The notes beneath the pieces are model-generated. The model saw only the letters and a program-made list of their open reading frames with translations. It was not told where the DNA came from and searched no databases. From NCBI GenBank assembly GCA_950022295.1, contig OX465598.1, forward strand, positions 94,650,001-94,714,000: a stretch of 64,000 nt of DNA, written 5' to 3'. Each line of letters opens with the position of its first letter. The stretch's first letter is position 1. This document shows, in pieces, positions 34,285-46,196 of the stretch. The stretch is from Bromus sterilis. Lineage: Eukaryota; Streptophyta; Magnoliopsida; Poales; Poaceae. A program made the translations under genes and the position numbers.

Positions 34285-34333
34285 GTGCACCCCTGCAGGG
34301 AGTTTAATCTATTCGAATAGCCGTGTCCACGGT
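34285..34333 (+). other. Conserved LTR block, C 5' LTR
   Basis: GTGCACCCCTGCAGGG, then TATTCGAATAGCCGTGTCC and ACGGT. Same block as at 2031 and 57273; it lies inside the predicted second intron. Confidence 0.8.
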
Positions 34334-34408
34334 AACAGAACGCTTTATGCTGAAGCTGGATCTTACCACTAGAAACTATTATTATTAAACTGTATGGTTC
34401 CGGATTTT

Positions 34409-34433
34409 CTTCCTCGCGGGGATGACGAGGAGG
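34409..34433 (+). other. Conserved LTR stem-loop, C 5' LTR
   Basis: CTTCCTCG pairs with CGAGGAGG (8 bp, one T-G) around loop CGGGGATGA. Compared with 57420-57443, the fourth pair changes from C-G to T-A on both arms. Confidence 0.7.
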
Positions 34434-34755
34434 TGAACCCGGAGGCATAGTTAATTATTACAACTTATTATTATACAATGTTGCAGCAACTTCTGCTGCA
34501 TTGTTACTTTATGCTTTATATAACTGTTGGCTGATTCTTACCTCATGCTGCAAGACATCGTCGGAAGATGCTAGTCTTCGTTAGGCCTAGCTTCTTACCC
34601 TTATTCTAATTTCTATCTTGCAGTCCACTATATATAGCCTCCCCTTTCCATTTGATACATGCATAAATGCTTAGTAGTGGACGTAAGACTCGCGGGTATA
34701 CTAGATACTCACCTGCTTTATTTCCTTTACTGTTTTGCCTGATCGGCCGCTGCAG

Positions 34756-34832
34756 CCGACGTTGGAGCTCAGGAGCAGGAGTACCCCGGAGGCGCCTACT
34801 ACGACGTCGAGTTCCCCGTCGACCAGGAGTAG
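34756..34832 (+). CDS. LTR-embedded ORF of C (5' LTR), predicted exon 3
   Basis: Acceptor CCGCTGCAG, then two bases completing a codon and the frame DVGAQEQEYPGGAYYDVEF, ending VDQE and TAG. The tail is acidic, as in family A (LELDD, LKLDID) and in the third LTR (RLDDD). The copy at 44135-44211 is translated identically. The sequence after the stop (TAGTT.GG.GGATCCC) is shared with 57787-57801. Confidence 0.42.
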
Positions 34833-35120
34833 TTCGGTGGATCCCAGGCAGGAGGCCTCGCCTTTTCGATCTGTATCTCTGATGTGATTTGTGCTAGCCT
34901 TCTTAAGGCAAAACTTGACTAACTATGTCTGTACTCAGATATTATGGCTTGTATGACTTATGTATTCGGGTCCGTGTGACCCCCTCTATTGTAACATATT
35001 TGTTTATCCTTTTTTGTTTAGTGTTGTGCTGTGATATTATCATCGTGGCACCCTAATTTCAGCCGTGTACCCTGCGTGTATGATTACTATACACGGATTG
35101 ATTTTGGGGGCGTCACAAGT

Positions 35121-35135
35121 TGGTATCAGAGCCGA
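35121..35135 (+). other. Primer binding site of C
   Basis: TGGTATCAGAGCCGA, complementary in style to initiator tRNA-Met, begins three bases after the LTR. Confidence 0.9.
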
Positions 35136-35755
35136 CTACCTGTAGGAAGCCACCCCACCACTACTTGGTCGAAGTTGAGTCTAGACTTTGAAAACTATTT
35201 TGCTAACTTAATATTTGGCTTACGGGCCCACATCGATGTCACTACGTGTGATATCTATGGTATTAGGATCCTTTTCTCCTTACCTATGCTCTGGGAATCT
35301 GCTCTCTTATCCTTGCTGGTAAGTTTTACAAAATCTGACATTAGGATCACGTTCTCTTGATTCCACCCGGCGTTTTTTTGGTGCATCCCCCATTGATTGA
35401 GTCGTGTCGCAGGAGTCGTACCCCAGGTCCCGGACCGCGGATCCCATTCTCATTCTGGGCAGGCCGCGCGTCCTCTGGCATCAACTGCTGTGGCCAACAG
35501 TTTTCTTGCGGCGTGATTGACATAGTGGAATCTATGTCGCGTCGTGTAATCCTAACCGCGGTCTGCGCACTGCCTAGTGAGTCCTTTTTCCTTAATTTCT
35601 ACGACGTTACGCTGCCCTATTTTCGATTGACTCGGTGTGTAAATGTGTATGTCTTATGTGACTACTCCTGTATATATCTGCGCCTCCTTTTCGTTGTCGT
35701 TTTTACTTCAGGCTTGATTCCGGTATACCGTTAAATTTTCATCGCTGAAATACCC
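35136..35755 (+). other. Leader of element C
   Basis: 620 bp of T-rich leader before gag, containing only short frames. It would carry packaging signals. No gene is seen. Confidence 0.6.
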
Positions 35756-38700
35756 ATGTTAAATTCTAGCAGGATGGCTAGTCGTGGTCGTGGGCGTGGT
35801 CGTGGTGCCAACGACCCACCTCCGCCGCCGGATTACATGGCCGCGATGATGCAGCAGTTCGAGATGAACCGTCAGTTCATGGAGAATGTCATGGCTCAAT
35901 TCCCTCAGCCGAACCAACATGGGCACCACCATCAGCATGCCACAGTGACTCTGCACGACTTCACCTGCCTCAACCCCACTATGTTCCGCAACACTGTTCA
36001 GCCGTTGGATGCTGATGACTGGCTTCGCGACATCACTCACGAGCTGGAGTCTGCTAATGTCGATCCAGCCGACTATGTGAACTTCGCGTCCTATCACCTG
36101 AAGGGCGCCGCTGCTCAGTGGTGGAACACCCACAAGCGTTCACTGCCAGTCGGAGAAGTCATCACTTGGGATGAATTTCAGTCCGCCTTCCGCGCCCGCT
36201 ACATTCCTCAGGGGATCATGGACCGTAAGAAGGAAGAATTCCGCAACCTCACTCAGGGCAACATGACTGTTGAAGCCTATCAGCGCGAGTTCCTCAACCT
36301 TTCTCGCTATGCGGAAGAAGAGATCACTACTGATACTCGTAGACAGCAGAAGTTCCGGCGTGGACTCAATGCAGACCTCAGGCTCGCTCTTGCCGTTCAT
36401 GATTTTGCCAACTTCGCCACCATGGTGAACAAGGCTATCACCGTCGAGACTGCCCAGATAGAGTTCAAGGACACGCAGAAACACTATCGTGGCGTTGGCT
36501 CATCTTCGGGCGCAACACAGAAGCGTCGCATCTGGCTCCCTCACAGTGTGACCCATTCAGCTGCCCCTACTCAGAGGCCGTCTTATGGTGCACCCCGTCT
36601 GCCTCCGCCACCGCAGATGCCAAGAGCTCTGCCTCCACCACCCAATGCTGCACCCCTTCGTCCTCAGGATGGATTATGCTTCACGTGCCGCCAGCCTGGT
36701 CATTTTTCTAGAGAGTGCCCCCAGAAACAGAAGCAACTGGTAGTTCACCCTGCTGGCCGCGGAAATGGTCGTGGCAACAACAGGACCCCCAACTATAATA
36801 CTGGGTCTGCTGCTCATGCTCGTGGGCATGCCTACAACATTGATCTTGAAGAAGCTCAGGCACAGCCCGCTACAGTGATGGGTACTCTCCTCGTTAACTC
36901 AATACCTGCTACTGTTTTATTTGATACAGGAGCATCGCATTCATTTATGTCCGGGGCATTTGCATTTAAGCATGGCATACACCACGAAAAGATGCGCACT
37001 CCCTTAGCCGTTAGTACTCCCGGTGGCAAGTGTCACGTCGACATGATGGCTCCCAACCTCACCGTCGAGATCGAAGGGATTCAGTTCCTTGTCTCCCCCC
37101 ATATTCTGAAGACCTCCACTATAGACCTTATCTTGGGAATGGATTGGCTGAAAGCTCATGATGCTGCACTTTACTGTGGCAACAAAGTCGTCCGACTCTT
37201 TCACCCCTCCGGCAAGGTTGTGAACCATACTGCCATAGTGTCGCTGAATGCCGAAGCTCGTATATATGCTCTGAATGCATTGAATGCTTCGCCACTTGAA
37301 GGAATTGAAAACGTTCCAATCGTTCGCGAATTTCCCGACGTCTTCCCAGAAGAACTACCGGGAATACCCCCGGCTAGAGAGGTCGAATTCGTCATCGACT
37401 TGAAGCCAGGCACTGTTCCTATAGCCAAGCGTCCTTACAAGATGCCGCCACATGAACTCCTTGAGCTTAAGGAGGAAATCAACAAGGCACTACAGAAAGG
37501 ATTCATTCGCCCCAGTTCCTCTGCTTGGGGAGCACCTTCGCTCTTTGTCAAGAAGAGTGATGGCACGAACCGTTTAGTCCAAGATTACCGACCTATCAAC
37601 CAGGCAACAATATAGAACAAGTACCCACTTCCTCAGATCAACGATCTGTATGATCAACTTGCTGGATCTACGGTGTTCTCGAAACTCGACTTGAGATTGG
37701 GTTACCATAAGATTCGAGTCCGTGATGAGGACATTCCGAAGACTGCCTTCATTACTCGCTATGGTTCATACGAGTACACTGTCATGTCCTTTGGCTTAAC
37801 CAATGCTCCAGCCACCTTCTCCAGATTGATGAATTATATTTTCATGGAGTACCTCGACCAGTTCGTCGTGGTTTATCTGGATGATATCTTAATATACTCC
37901 AAGAATGAAGAAGAGCATGCTGAACATCTTCGTCTTATACTGGAAAAGCTTCGAGAACACAAACTCTACGCTAAGTATTCTAAGTGTGAGTTCTGGATTC
38001 CCGAAGTGACCTACCTTGGTCACGTGATTTCCAAGGATGGCATTTCCGTCAACCCAGAACGTATTCAGGCTATCCTGGATTGGACTCCCCCCAAGACTGT
38101 CAAGCAAGTCAGAAGTTTCCTCGGACTCGCCAGCTATTGCCGCCGTTTTGTCGAGAACTTCTCCAAGATTGCCAAGCCTCTGACCAATCTGCTTCACAAA
38201 GGCGTCAAGTTTGAGTGGACAGACAAATGTCAGGAAAGTTTCCAAGCTCTCAAGGACAAGCTCACTTCTCCTCCGGTGCTTGCGCCCCCTGATACCCGGA
38301 AGGACTTCGTGATATATTGCGACGCGTCTCGTCAAGGATTAGGCTGTGTCCTAATGCAAGAGCGCAAAGTGATTGCTTATGGTTCTCGTCAGTTGCGTTC
38401 TCATGAAGAGAACTATCCAACACATGATATCGAGTTGGCAGCGGTAATTTATGCATTGAAGTTGTGGAGACATTACCTCGTTGGTAATCGTTGTGAAATC
38501 TACACCGACCACCAAAGCCTGAAGTACCTGTTCACTCAGCCAGATCTGAATCTCTGCCAACAAAGATGGCTCGAGACAATAGCCGATTTCAACATGGATA
38601 TTCATTACACCCCTGGCAAAGCTAATGTGATGGCCGATGCCTTGAGTCGCAAAGCCTACTGTAGCGAAGTTGAAGTTGAAGTACATCAGCCACTTCTGTA

Positions 38701-40219
38701 TGAAGAGCTACGCAAGCTGAATCTTGAGATTGTTCCATAGGGATATGTGAATAACCTTGTTGTTGAGCCGGACCTCGACAACACCATCAAGTGGATACAA
38801 ACATGTGACTCTGATGTCGAGAAGATCAAGAAGTATATCGCTAGTGGGAAGCCATCATGCTTCACAGTTGCTGATGATGGTACGTTGTATTTCAAGAATC
38901 ATTTAGTGGTCCCTCGGAGTAAGCCCAATCTAAACTTGACCCCGCGCGTCATGAAAGAAGCTCATGATACTCCCTTGTCGATTCACCCTGGTAGTACCAA
39001 GATGTACCAAGACCTTCGTCAGCGGTACTGGTGGTCTAACATGAAGCAAGACATCGCTCGATATGTTGACGAGTGTGACGTTTGCCGTCGCGTGAAAGCA
39101 GAACATCAAAGACCTACTGGGACTCTGCAACCACTCTCTATTCCTGAATGGAAGTGGGACAAGATCGAGATGGACTTCGTCACTGGTTTTCCCAGATCGC
39201 AGAAAGGTCATGATGCGATCTTTGTCGTCATCGACCGATTCTCCAAGGTTGCTCATTTTCTGCCAGTCAAAGAGATGATCTCTGCTAGTCAGTTAGCAGA
39301 CTTATATGTTTCTAGAATCGTGTCGCTCCACGGTATTCCGTTGGAGATCAGTTCCGACCGAGGCAGCATTTTCACCTCAAGATTTTGGGATAGTTTCCAA
39401 GAAGCTATGGGCACTCACTTGAATTTCAGCACCGCTTATCACCCCCAGTCGCAAGGACAAGTCGAACGAGTTAATCAAGTGCTTGAAGATATGCTTCGAG
39501 CTTGTGTCATCTCCTTCGGCAAGAAATGGGAGGAATCTCTTCCATTTGCTGAATTCTCTTACAACAATAGCTATTAGGCTAGTCTAAAGATGGCCCCCTT
39601 TGAAGTTCTTTATGGACGTAAGTGTCGAACCCCTCTGAATTGGTCAGAAACTGGGGAAGGAACTCTCGTTGGTCTGGACATTATACAACATGATGAAGAT
39701 CAGTTTCGCGTTATCCGTGAACATCTGAAAGCCGCTCAGTCCCGCCAGAAGAGCAACTATGATCGCAAGCACAAGGAAATGGTCTATCAACCTGGCGAAT
39801 ACGCGTACCTCCGTGTCACTCCGATGAGAGGCACTCATCGCTTCGGAATCAAAGGCAAGTTAGCTCCTCGCTACATTGGCCCGTTCCGTATTCTTTCCAG
39901 GAGTGGACCAGTGGCATACCGTCTGGAATTGCCGCCGAACCTCTCTCAAGTCCACGATGTATTCCACGTGTCGCAAATCCGACGCTGCTTCAAAGACCCT
40001 ATTCGTGAAGTGGAACATGATATGATCGATCTGCAACAGGACTTGACTTATCAAGAACATCCAAGCCGCATTCTCGATCAGTCTGAACGCAAGACCCGCA
40101 ACAAGACAACCAAGTTCCTCAAAGTTCAGTGGTCGAATCATTCTGAAGATGAAGCCACTTGGGAATGCGAAGATCGTCGTCGTGAAGAATACCCTGATCT
40201 TTTTCCCGCTACCACTTAA
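35756..40219 (+). pseudogene. gag-pol of chromovirus C, one frame with three TAG stops
   Basis: The frame opens at 35756, though the second Met (35774, MASRGRGRGRG) is a likelier start. Domains in order: Gag core (DDWLRDITHELE, GAAAQWWNT, RYIPQG, LTQGNMTVEAYQREF); CCHC knuckle CFTCRQPGHFSREC near residue 308; protease DTGASHSF near 390; RT with [11 protein letters not shown] near 37874; RNase H ([10 protein letters not shown]); integrase zinc finger and core ([20 protein letters not shown]); and a chromodomain-like end (KFLKVQWSNHSEDEATWECED). All pieces share one frame without indels. The only lesions are TAG codons at 37613-37615 (Lys in sister copies), 38738-38740 and 39575-39577 (Gln in sister copies). 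Catalytic residues are intact, so it was active recently on the insertion timescale. Confidence 0.95.
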
Positions 40220-40240
40220 ATTCTCGAGACGAGAATTCTT

Positions 40241-40255
40241 GTAGTGGGGGAGATT
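40241..40255 (+). other. Polypurine tract of C
   Basis: GTAGTGGGGGAGATT directly precedes the 3' LTR start TGTGACACCC. Confidence 0.88.
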
Positions 40256-40923
40256 TGTGACACCCTCACTGTCAGTGAACAGTAATCACTATTACTGTTC
40301 ATCGGAACTGTTCAAATTTTTTGTTTAATCAACTGGTTCAGTTCAAATTTCAATTTCACTTTGATCTTGTTGAATGCAATTGATCATGTACCTTGGTCGT
40401 GTTGGAATCAACACAATGCCAAGATCAAACCAAACCCCCTTGAATTGAAATCAAACCCTAGTTCAAAAATGCCTTTGTTGAAATATTAAAAAACAAAGTA
40501 GAATATAAACTTTCTCCAAAAATTGTGAAACTACTTTTATAAAATCACAAATATTCATTGGATCAAATCCATATGGGTTTGGGTATATATTGTGTTATAG
40601 AAAATTCTAAACAAAACAAAACAGTGGCCAAAAACCCCAAACAAATCATTTAATATTTAAATCAAATATTAAATGATTTTCTTTTGACCCCAAATCTTTT
40701 GTGGCACTAGCTTAGGGTATAATAACAATTATGGGTCACATGCCACATTTTATAAAAATGCCAAGGTATATAAAATAATTAAAAAAAGAAAAATTACAAA
40801 AAAAAGGAAAGCAAAGGCCAAATCCAACCCCCCTCCTCGCTGGGCCACCCAGCCCATTCCCCTCCCCACCCCGAATCCGGCCCACCCGGGGCTCCCCCTC
40901 CCCCTCCCCTGTTCGTCCGTGCC

Positions 40924-41260
40924 GTGGCACGCATCCATGGCGCCACGGCCGCAGCCGTCGCCGTGGCGGCCATCGTGCGGCGCCCCGACGAGTTGAGTAC
41001 CCCCCCAGCGCGAACCCTAGCCGTGCCCCCACGCGCCTCCCTCCCTCTCGTTCTTCCAAGCCGCTGCCGCCGTCGCCGCGCCCACGCCGTCGACGCGGCC
41101 GGTGACCACCTCAGCGAGCGGGAGCTTGTCCAGGAGCCTGCTGGTGGACATCCTCGTCTGCCCCCTCAACCAATCGACGCCACACGTCCGGGAGCCGGCG
41201 CCAGCTTTGCCGTCTTCCTCCGACCACCACGGGATCCCGACGAGAAATTCGCCGCCGCCC
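40924..41260 (+). CDS. LTR-embedded ORF of C (3' LTR), predicted exon 1
   Basis: Same ATG and same GTGAGC donor as 31522-31882. Length is 337 nt, again phase 1 at the donor. Eight codons shorter than the 5' copy because of two compensating indels. With exons 42468-42548 and 44135-44211 the predicted product is 164 residues. Coding status is inferred. Confidence 0.38.
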
Positions 41261-42467
41261 GTGAGCCCCCGTCCACCCCGTGAAGCTCCTCGCACTCCCA
41301 GTGAGCTTCCCCCCACTCCCCCGCTCTTTCCCTTCACCGTTTGGCTGCCGCCGCCACCTCCTCGTTTGGCGCCGTGGGCACGGCCGCCATGGACGGGAGC
41401 ACAAGCTCCTGGACATCCTTGGCCGCCCCGCGTGCCGACCGGCATCCTGGCCACGCTCGGCGCGTGCCAGTGGCGCCACGGGCCGCGCCCTCCCCGTGCT
41501 TCCGGCTCGCCCCGCCTGCTCCGCTCCGGCCAACCGTGGCCGCCGGTGCCGAGCCTGGGCACGGGCTAAACCCAGTGGGTTCACCCACTGGCCTGTGGCC
41601 CCCCTTAGATTAGATTAGCCCACTAATCCCTCTGTTAGTTTAGGTTAATAACTGTTAGGTAAAAATGTCTCACTGACAGGTGGGCCCTAGGCCATTAACT
41701 TAATGATTAATTAAGTCTGTTAAGTTAAATCAACCTCTGAGTCACTTACAGCTGGGTCCCACTGCTTATTGAATTAATTAAAATGATTTAGAAAATGCAC
41801 TGTCTATGACATGTGGGACCAGTAGATATTTCAAATAATAAAATGATTATTTCTAATTATCTCACTAACATGTGGGACCCCATGTAAGTTTGACCAGTCA
41901 ACCCTGTTATGGATAATGTTCTGTTTAATAAATAAAAGAAATGCAAAAATGATTATAAATTGATTTAAAAGTGATTTAAACTTTGAAAATTCATATAAAA
42001 TAATCCGTATATCGGATCGAAAAACTTTATACATGAAAGTTGATAAGAAAAATATAACGAATACGAATACGCTATCCGTATGTCTACCCCACCCCCCTAC
42101 CGCACCGAACATCGACATCCCCCCTCCGGACCGTTTGTCCGATGATTTGTCCGGTACTGTTAAAGTACCCGGATGAATTTATTTCGAACACGAAAGTTGT
42201 TCGGAATAGATCAACTAACACGGATACACCCCCCCTTATGTTTTTCCGGTACCCACGACACCTCCGGCTTGGTCCTTCCCCCTCCGGACACCCTGTCCGG
42301 TAATCACCCGGAGCTGGTAATTCATCCCCGGATGAATTTCCGCTCCGAGCCTGATACAGCGTACCGCGTTAGAATAACGACATCGATGCATTTGCCATGT
42401 CATTCATATGTTTGTACATGTTTGCTTTATATTTACTGTTTCTCCCCCCCCCTTTAATCTCCGGTAG

Positions 42468-42548
42468 ACCCCGCTGCTGCCGCCGACTACACCACCGCTG
42501 AGTACGACTACTACGTCGACGACCCTACCCCTACCGTCGAGCTTGCAG
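42468..42548 (+). CDS. LTR-embedded ORF of C (3' LTR), predicted exon 2
   Basis: Acceptor CCGGTAG and GC-type donor AG|GCAAGC are preserved. One amino-acid change relative to 33089-33169 (Ile to Leu before the last Ala). Same phase. Confidence 0.4.
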
Positions 42549-44134
42549 GCAAGCAGAGCCATTCTCTTCCCCAGATATCGCCTACCTTTCCGTACTTTCT
42601 TGCACTAGGCATTGTTACTGCTGCTGCTACGTTATACTCCTATTCAATTGCATAGCCTGATTTTGTCGCCCCTTGATGTACCTTTCCTTATCCTATGCTG
42701 CCTATTATTACTTATGCATTATTCAGCAGTGAGCCCTGCGCATTGTTAGCTAGGATTAGGCAGAGGGCCGTGATCACTCAGGGGAGTGAACACGGATACA
42801 ATATATACAACTGCACAGGTACGACACAATGCAGACACCGCCAAAGGCCCTATCTGGGTTATGCCTACTCACCTCAAGTGTGAGCTATCAAGGAGTAATC
42901 CTTGTACTCCACTCGAGGCTGACTTTGTCTTGCCGCCATAGGGTCCTGAACAGCTGTTGTCCTTAAGGTAAGAAAGTCGGGCGACCCAACGGTGCCCGTG
43001 AGTGGTATTGCGACGGGACGACAGGGAGGGCATGACCAGTGTACCGGTGTGCTTGGCCCCTGATCGTTGGCCGCGAGAGTTACCAAACCACGAAAGTCGA
43101 GCTCCTCCAGGAGCACACGCGAGACAAGGTAAGGAGACGGTTCACCTTGTTGGTAACCGCAGTGACTTGGTGGGACGACAGGGCAGGCACCGATGTACTG
43201 GTGGTCCTGGCTGCTGTCGTTGTCCGCGGGTCAGTTAAGTCGAGGCAACGATAACGGTTGTCTCGCAAGTTAATAAAATGCTAAATGGTTCGGTGGATGA
43301 CTTGAGAGGCCCGTTGGTCTGTACGCACTACCTTCACGTGGGATAAGGAGTTATGGGCTCCCCTGCGTCGTAGTTCATTCGAAAGCTCTTCAGACGTCAG
43401 CAGTACCGCGGTCTGATTGCCGGGAAGTTGTGTGTCTACTTTACTCGCGAGTGGTGTTTGCTTTTGCTTCCCGGCCAGCGTCGCACCGTGCAGGAGCGTG
43501 CAAGGGTGAGGGACCTAGACCCCTTGGCGCATAGGATTTAGTCCGGCGGATGGCCTCTCTGCTAAGCCTAGGATGGGCTGCGTCGTGTCGGATAGCTTTG
43601 GTGGAGCGTTCCCTAGCAAGGTTCCCGCCACCCTGGAGATCCGAGCGTGCAGCCTGAACAGTAGTGCACCCCTGCAGGGAGTTTAATCTATTCGAATAGC
43701 CGTGTCCACGGTAACAGGATGCTTTATGCTGAAGCTGGATCTTACCACTAGAAACTATTATTATTAAACTGTATGGTTCCGGATTTTCTTCCTCGCGGGG
43801 ATGACGAGGAGGTGAATCCGGAGGCATAGTTAATTATTACAACTTATTATTATACAATGCTGCAGCAACTTCTGCTGCATTGTTAGTTTATGCTTTATAT
43901 AACTGTTGGCTGATTCTTACCTCATGCTGCAAGACATCGTCGGAAGATGCTAGTCTTCGTTAGGCCTAGCTTCTTACCCTTATTCTAATTTCTATCTTGC
44001 AGTCCACTATATATAGCCTCCCCTTTCCATTTGATACATGCATAAATTCTTAGTAGCGGACTTAAGACTCGCGGGTATACTAGATACTCACCTGCTTTAT
44101 TTCCTTTACTGTTTTGCCTGATCGGCCGCTGCAG

Positions 44135-44211
44135 CCGACGTTGGAGCTCAGGAGCAGGAGTACCCCGGAGGTGCCTACTACGACGTCGAGTTCCCCGTCG
44201 ACCAGGAGTAG
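44135..44211 (+). CDS. LTR-embedded ORF of C (3' LTR), predicted exon 3
   Basis: Acceptor GCTGCAG and a frame ending PVDQE TAG. Identical in translation to 34756-34832; the one base difference in the GGC/GGT codon is silent. Confidence 0.4.
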
Positions 44212-44501
44212 TTCGGTGGATCCGAGGAAGGAGGCCTCGCCTTTTCGATCTGTATCTCTGATGTGATTTGTGCTAGCCTTCTTAAGGCAAAACTTGACTA
44301 ACTATGTCTGTACTCAAATATTATGGCTTGTATGACTTATGTATTTGGGTCCGTGTGACCCCCTCTATTGTAACATATTTGTTTATCCTTTTGTGTTTAG
44401 TGTTGTGCTGTGATATTATCACCGTGGCACCCTAATCTCAGCCGTGTACCCTGCGTGTATGATTACTGTACACGGATTGATTTTGGGGGCGTCACATAGT
44501 A

Positions 44502-46196
44502 ACTTGCAATAGTTTTGAGGTATTGATGTGAGTAATGTTTGAACTTTTGGTGTCAAGAGCTCTAGCCTATTAGTGATAGGTGTCGTATTTTGGGAAATCC
44601 GTGTCTATTTTCAAAAACCTACAAAACTAGTTGAGAACTCTAGCTACTAGATGGATCACTAATCTTTGGAGGGATCGGATATTAGAGTACACTCACGTAC
44701 CATGAGTCGAGAATGCGCAAGGATAACCAAACCCCCATACACTCCTCCTCGGGGTACTTGTCTCTTTGTGAACCTCCTTACTAGATTGAGTGTTACCGAT
44801 AATAAGTGCATGAGTTCTTCGGACTAATGTAAGTATTGAAAGTTGACACTTCCACCTCCTAATATTTTGCTAGCCACTCCCGTGCCGTGCATTGCCTTCT
44901 TCTCACTCCAAGAGTTGGTGTCCACCTTCGCCGGTACATCCAAATCCTTGGCATGATACGCTCTGTCATCACAAACCTCCTTATATCTTTCCTCAAAACA
45001 ACCACCATACCTACCTATCAAGGCATTTCCATAGCCTTTCCGAGATATATTGCCATGCAACATCCACCTCTTCATGACTTGATCTTCATGTCATACATGT
45101 TCCTGCTACACTGGCAGAGTCATACATTGCATACATCATGATAGTTACATCTTTTTATGATTTGAGTACTTTGTAAAGTGTGAAAGATCTTCTATACTTC
45201 TTGTAATATATAGAGTGTTGCACTTAAAGTAAGCAAAATATCCCAAAGTGGACAAATTAAAAGATCCCAAAGAGGACAAAATTAAAAGATCCCAAAGAGG
45301 ACAAATGAGAGAAATAGAAAGAGCCATTGAGGCCACCAAAAAAATAAGAAAAATAGAAAAAAGAGAAAAAAATAAAAAAATAGAGAAGGGGCCACACTAC
45401 TATTCCTTTTGAGAGATCAACACTAGTACTTCATCCTCTATCCCTTGTACTCCATAGAGATCATCATACATGCATATAGCTACGTGGGGACCCTTCACAC
45501 TATAAAACTTGGCTTGTATATTCCAATGATGAGCCTCCTCAAATGAGCTCTAGGTCTTCTTGAGAAAGCAAGTTGGATGCACCCCCACTAGTTCCATTGG
45601 AGAGCTTTTCTTAGCTCTTATGTGCATCCGTTTCATGGCAATCCCTACTCCTCACATCATATCTATCATATGGCCTTCTCTCGCCTATGGTTGTCCTCAT
45701 TGATATGAGCCTTTCTCACCCTTTTTGTCTTCCTCCTTCATCATATTTCTCTCTTTGCAATCCAAAGTGTCACCTCTCGTGCTTACGCTCATCCATTGCA
45801 TGAGTGCTCAAAATATCGAAAAGGAGTGGATCAAATTGACTTGTACCTGGCTAGTGGTCTGGGGACGAGTCAAGATAAGATTCCAAAGAAGACCGAGTGT
45901 GAAACTTTAGTAGATTGAGTTCTCAACAAAAATACTTTTTCATCTCGTATTCCCTATCCTCTTTCTTGCACGCAAACACCATTTGGAGACATTCGAGTCA
46001 CGGGTAGTGAGAGCTCTTACACCTTTATGTTCTCATGTTGCTTGTTTCAATGCTAATATAGACTCTTGCCTGTTATGACTTGAATTGAATAGCATGCTTT
46101 GATTGCTTTACTTTCAAAGTTCTTATATGGTTCCTAGCATGTCACCACAGAAATTATGCTTGTTATCATTTACCTACTCGAGGACGAGCAGGAATT
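44502..46196 (+). other. Non-coding 3' interior of B2
   Basis: Continues B2 after element C. It contains A-rich DNA, a short tandem repeat (45241-45310) and the conserved 3' end shared with 54930-55144. No credible gene. About 1.1 kb of it (roughly 44860-45965) has no counterpart in B1, where a truncated LTR lies instead. Confidence 0.75.
45241..45310 (+). repeat. 24-25 bp tandem repeat, just under three copies
   Basis: Units begin TCCCAAAGWGGACAAA and include TTAAAAGA (45241-45264, 45265-45289, partial 45290-45310). They are followed by an A-rich tract of AAAAATAG/AAAGAG type up to 45387. Confidence 0.8.

Larger units (their letters stand above)
30853..35117 (+). mobile_element. 5' LTR of element C
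   Basis: Starts TGTAACAACC (the 3' LTR starts TGTGACACCC) and ends GGGGGCGTCACA. It has TATATAAA at 31364-31371, a CpG-rich zone 31430-32200, a cluster of GTGGGNCC motifs (32302-32501), the three exons of an embedded frame, the conserved block (34285-34333) and the stem-loop (34409-34433). A second TATA-like CTATATATAG lies at about 34629. Confidence 0.93.
30853..44496 (+). mobile_element. Complete gypsy chromovirus C, TSD TAGTA
   Basis: 13.6 kb. LTRs are 30853-35117 (4265 bp) and 40256-44496 (4241 bp), primer site TGGTATCAGAGCCGA at 35121-35135, a single gag-pol frame 35756-40219 and polypurine tract 40241-40255. The duplication TAGTA flanks it (30848-30852 and 44497-44501). LTR differences are few apart from the first 70 bp and one 24-bp net indel. 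It sits inside B2, so it is the deepest nested and probably among the youngest insertions here. The chromodomain and PBS place it near the Tekay clade; the family name is not assigned. Confidence 0.95.
40256..44496 (+). mobile_element. 3' LTR of element C
   Basis: 4241 bp, collinear with the 5' LTR. TATA box 40767-40774, conserved block 43664-43712, stem-loop 43788-43812. The embedded frame is kept: relative to the 5' LTR a C-run is one base shorter and a 23-bp segment is missing a little further on, together 24 bp, so the frame is restored. Confidence 0.93.

Noticed and set aside
34628..34640. CTATATATAG as the main promoter of the C LTR
   Set aside because: Possible, but the TATATAAA at 31364 has the better position relative to the GC-rich first exon. 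I mention the second site only in the LTR entry.
45311..45400. A-rich tract as a poly(A) tail of a LINE or SINE
   Set aside because: It lies in the middle of the B2 interior with no target duplication or upstream retroposon body, so it is taken as simple A-rich sequence.
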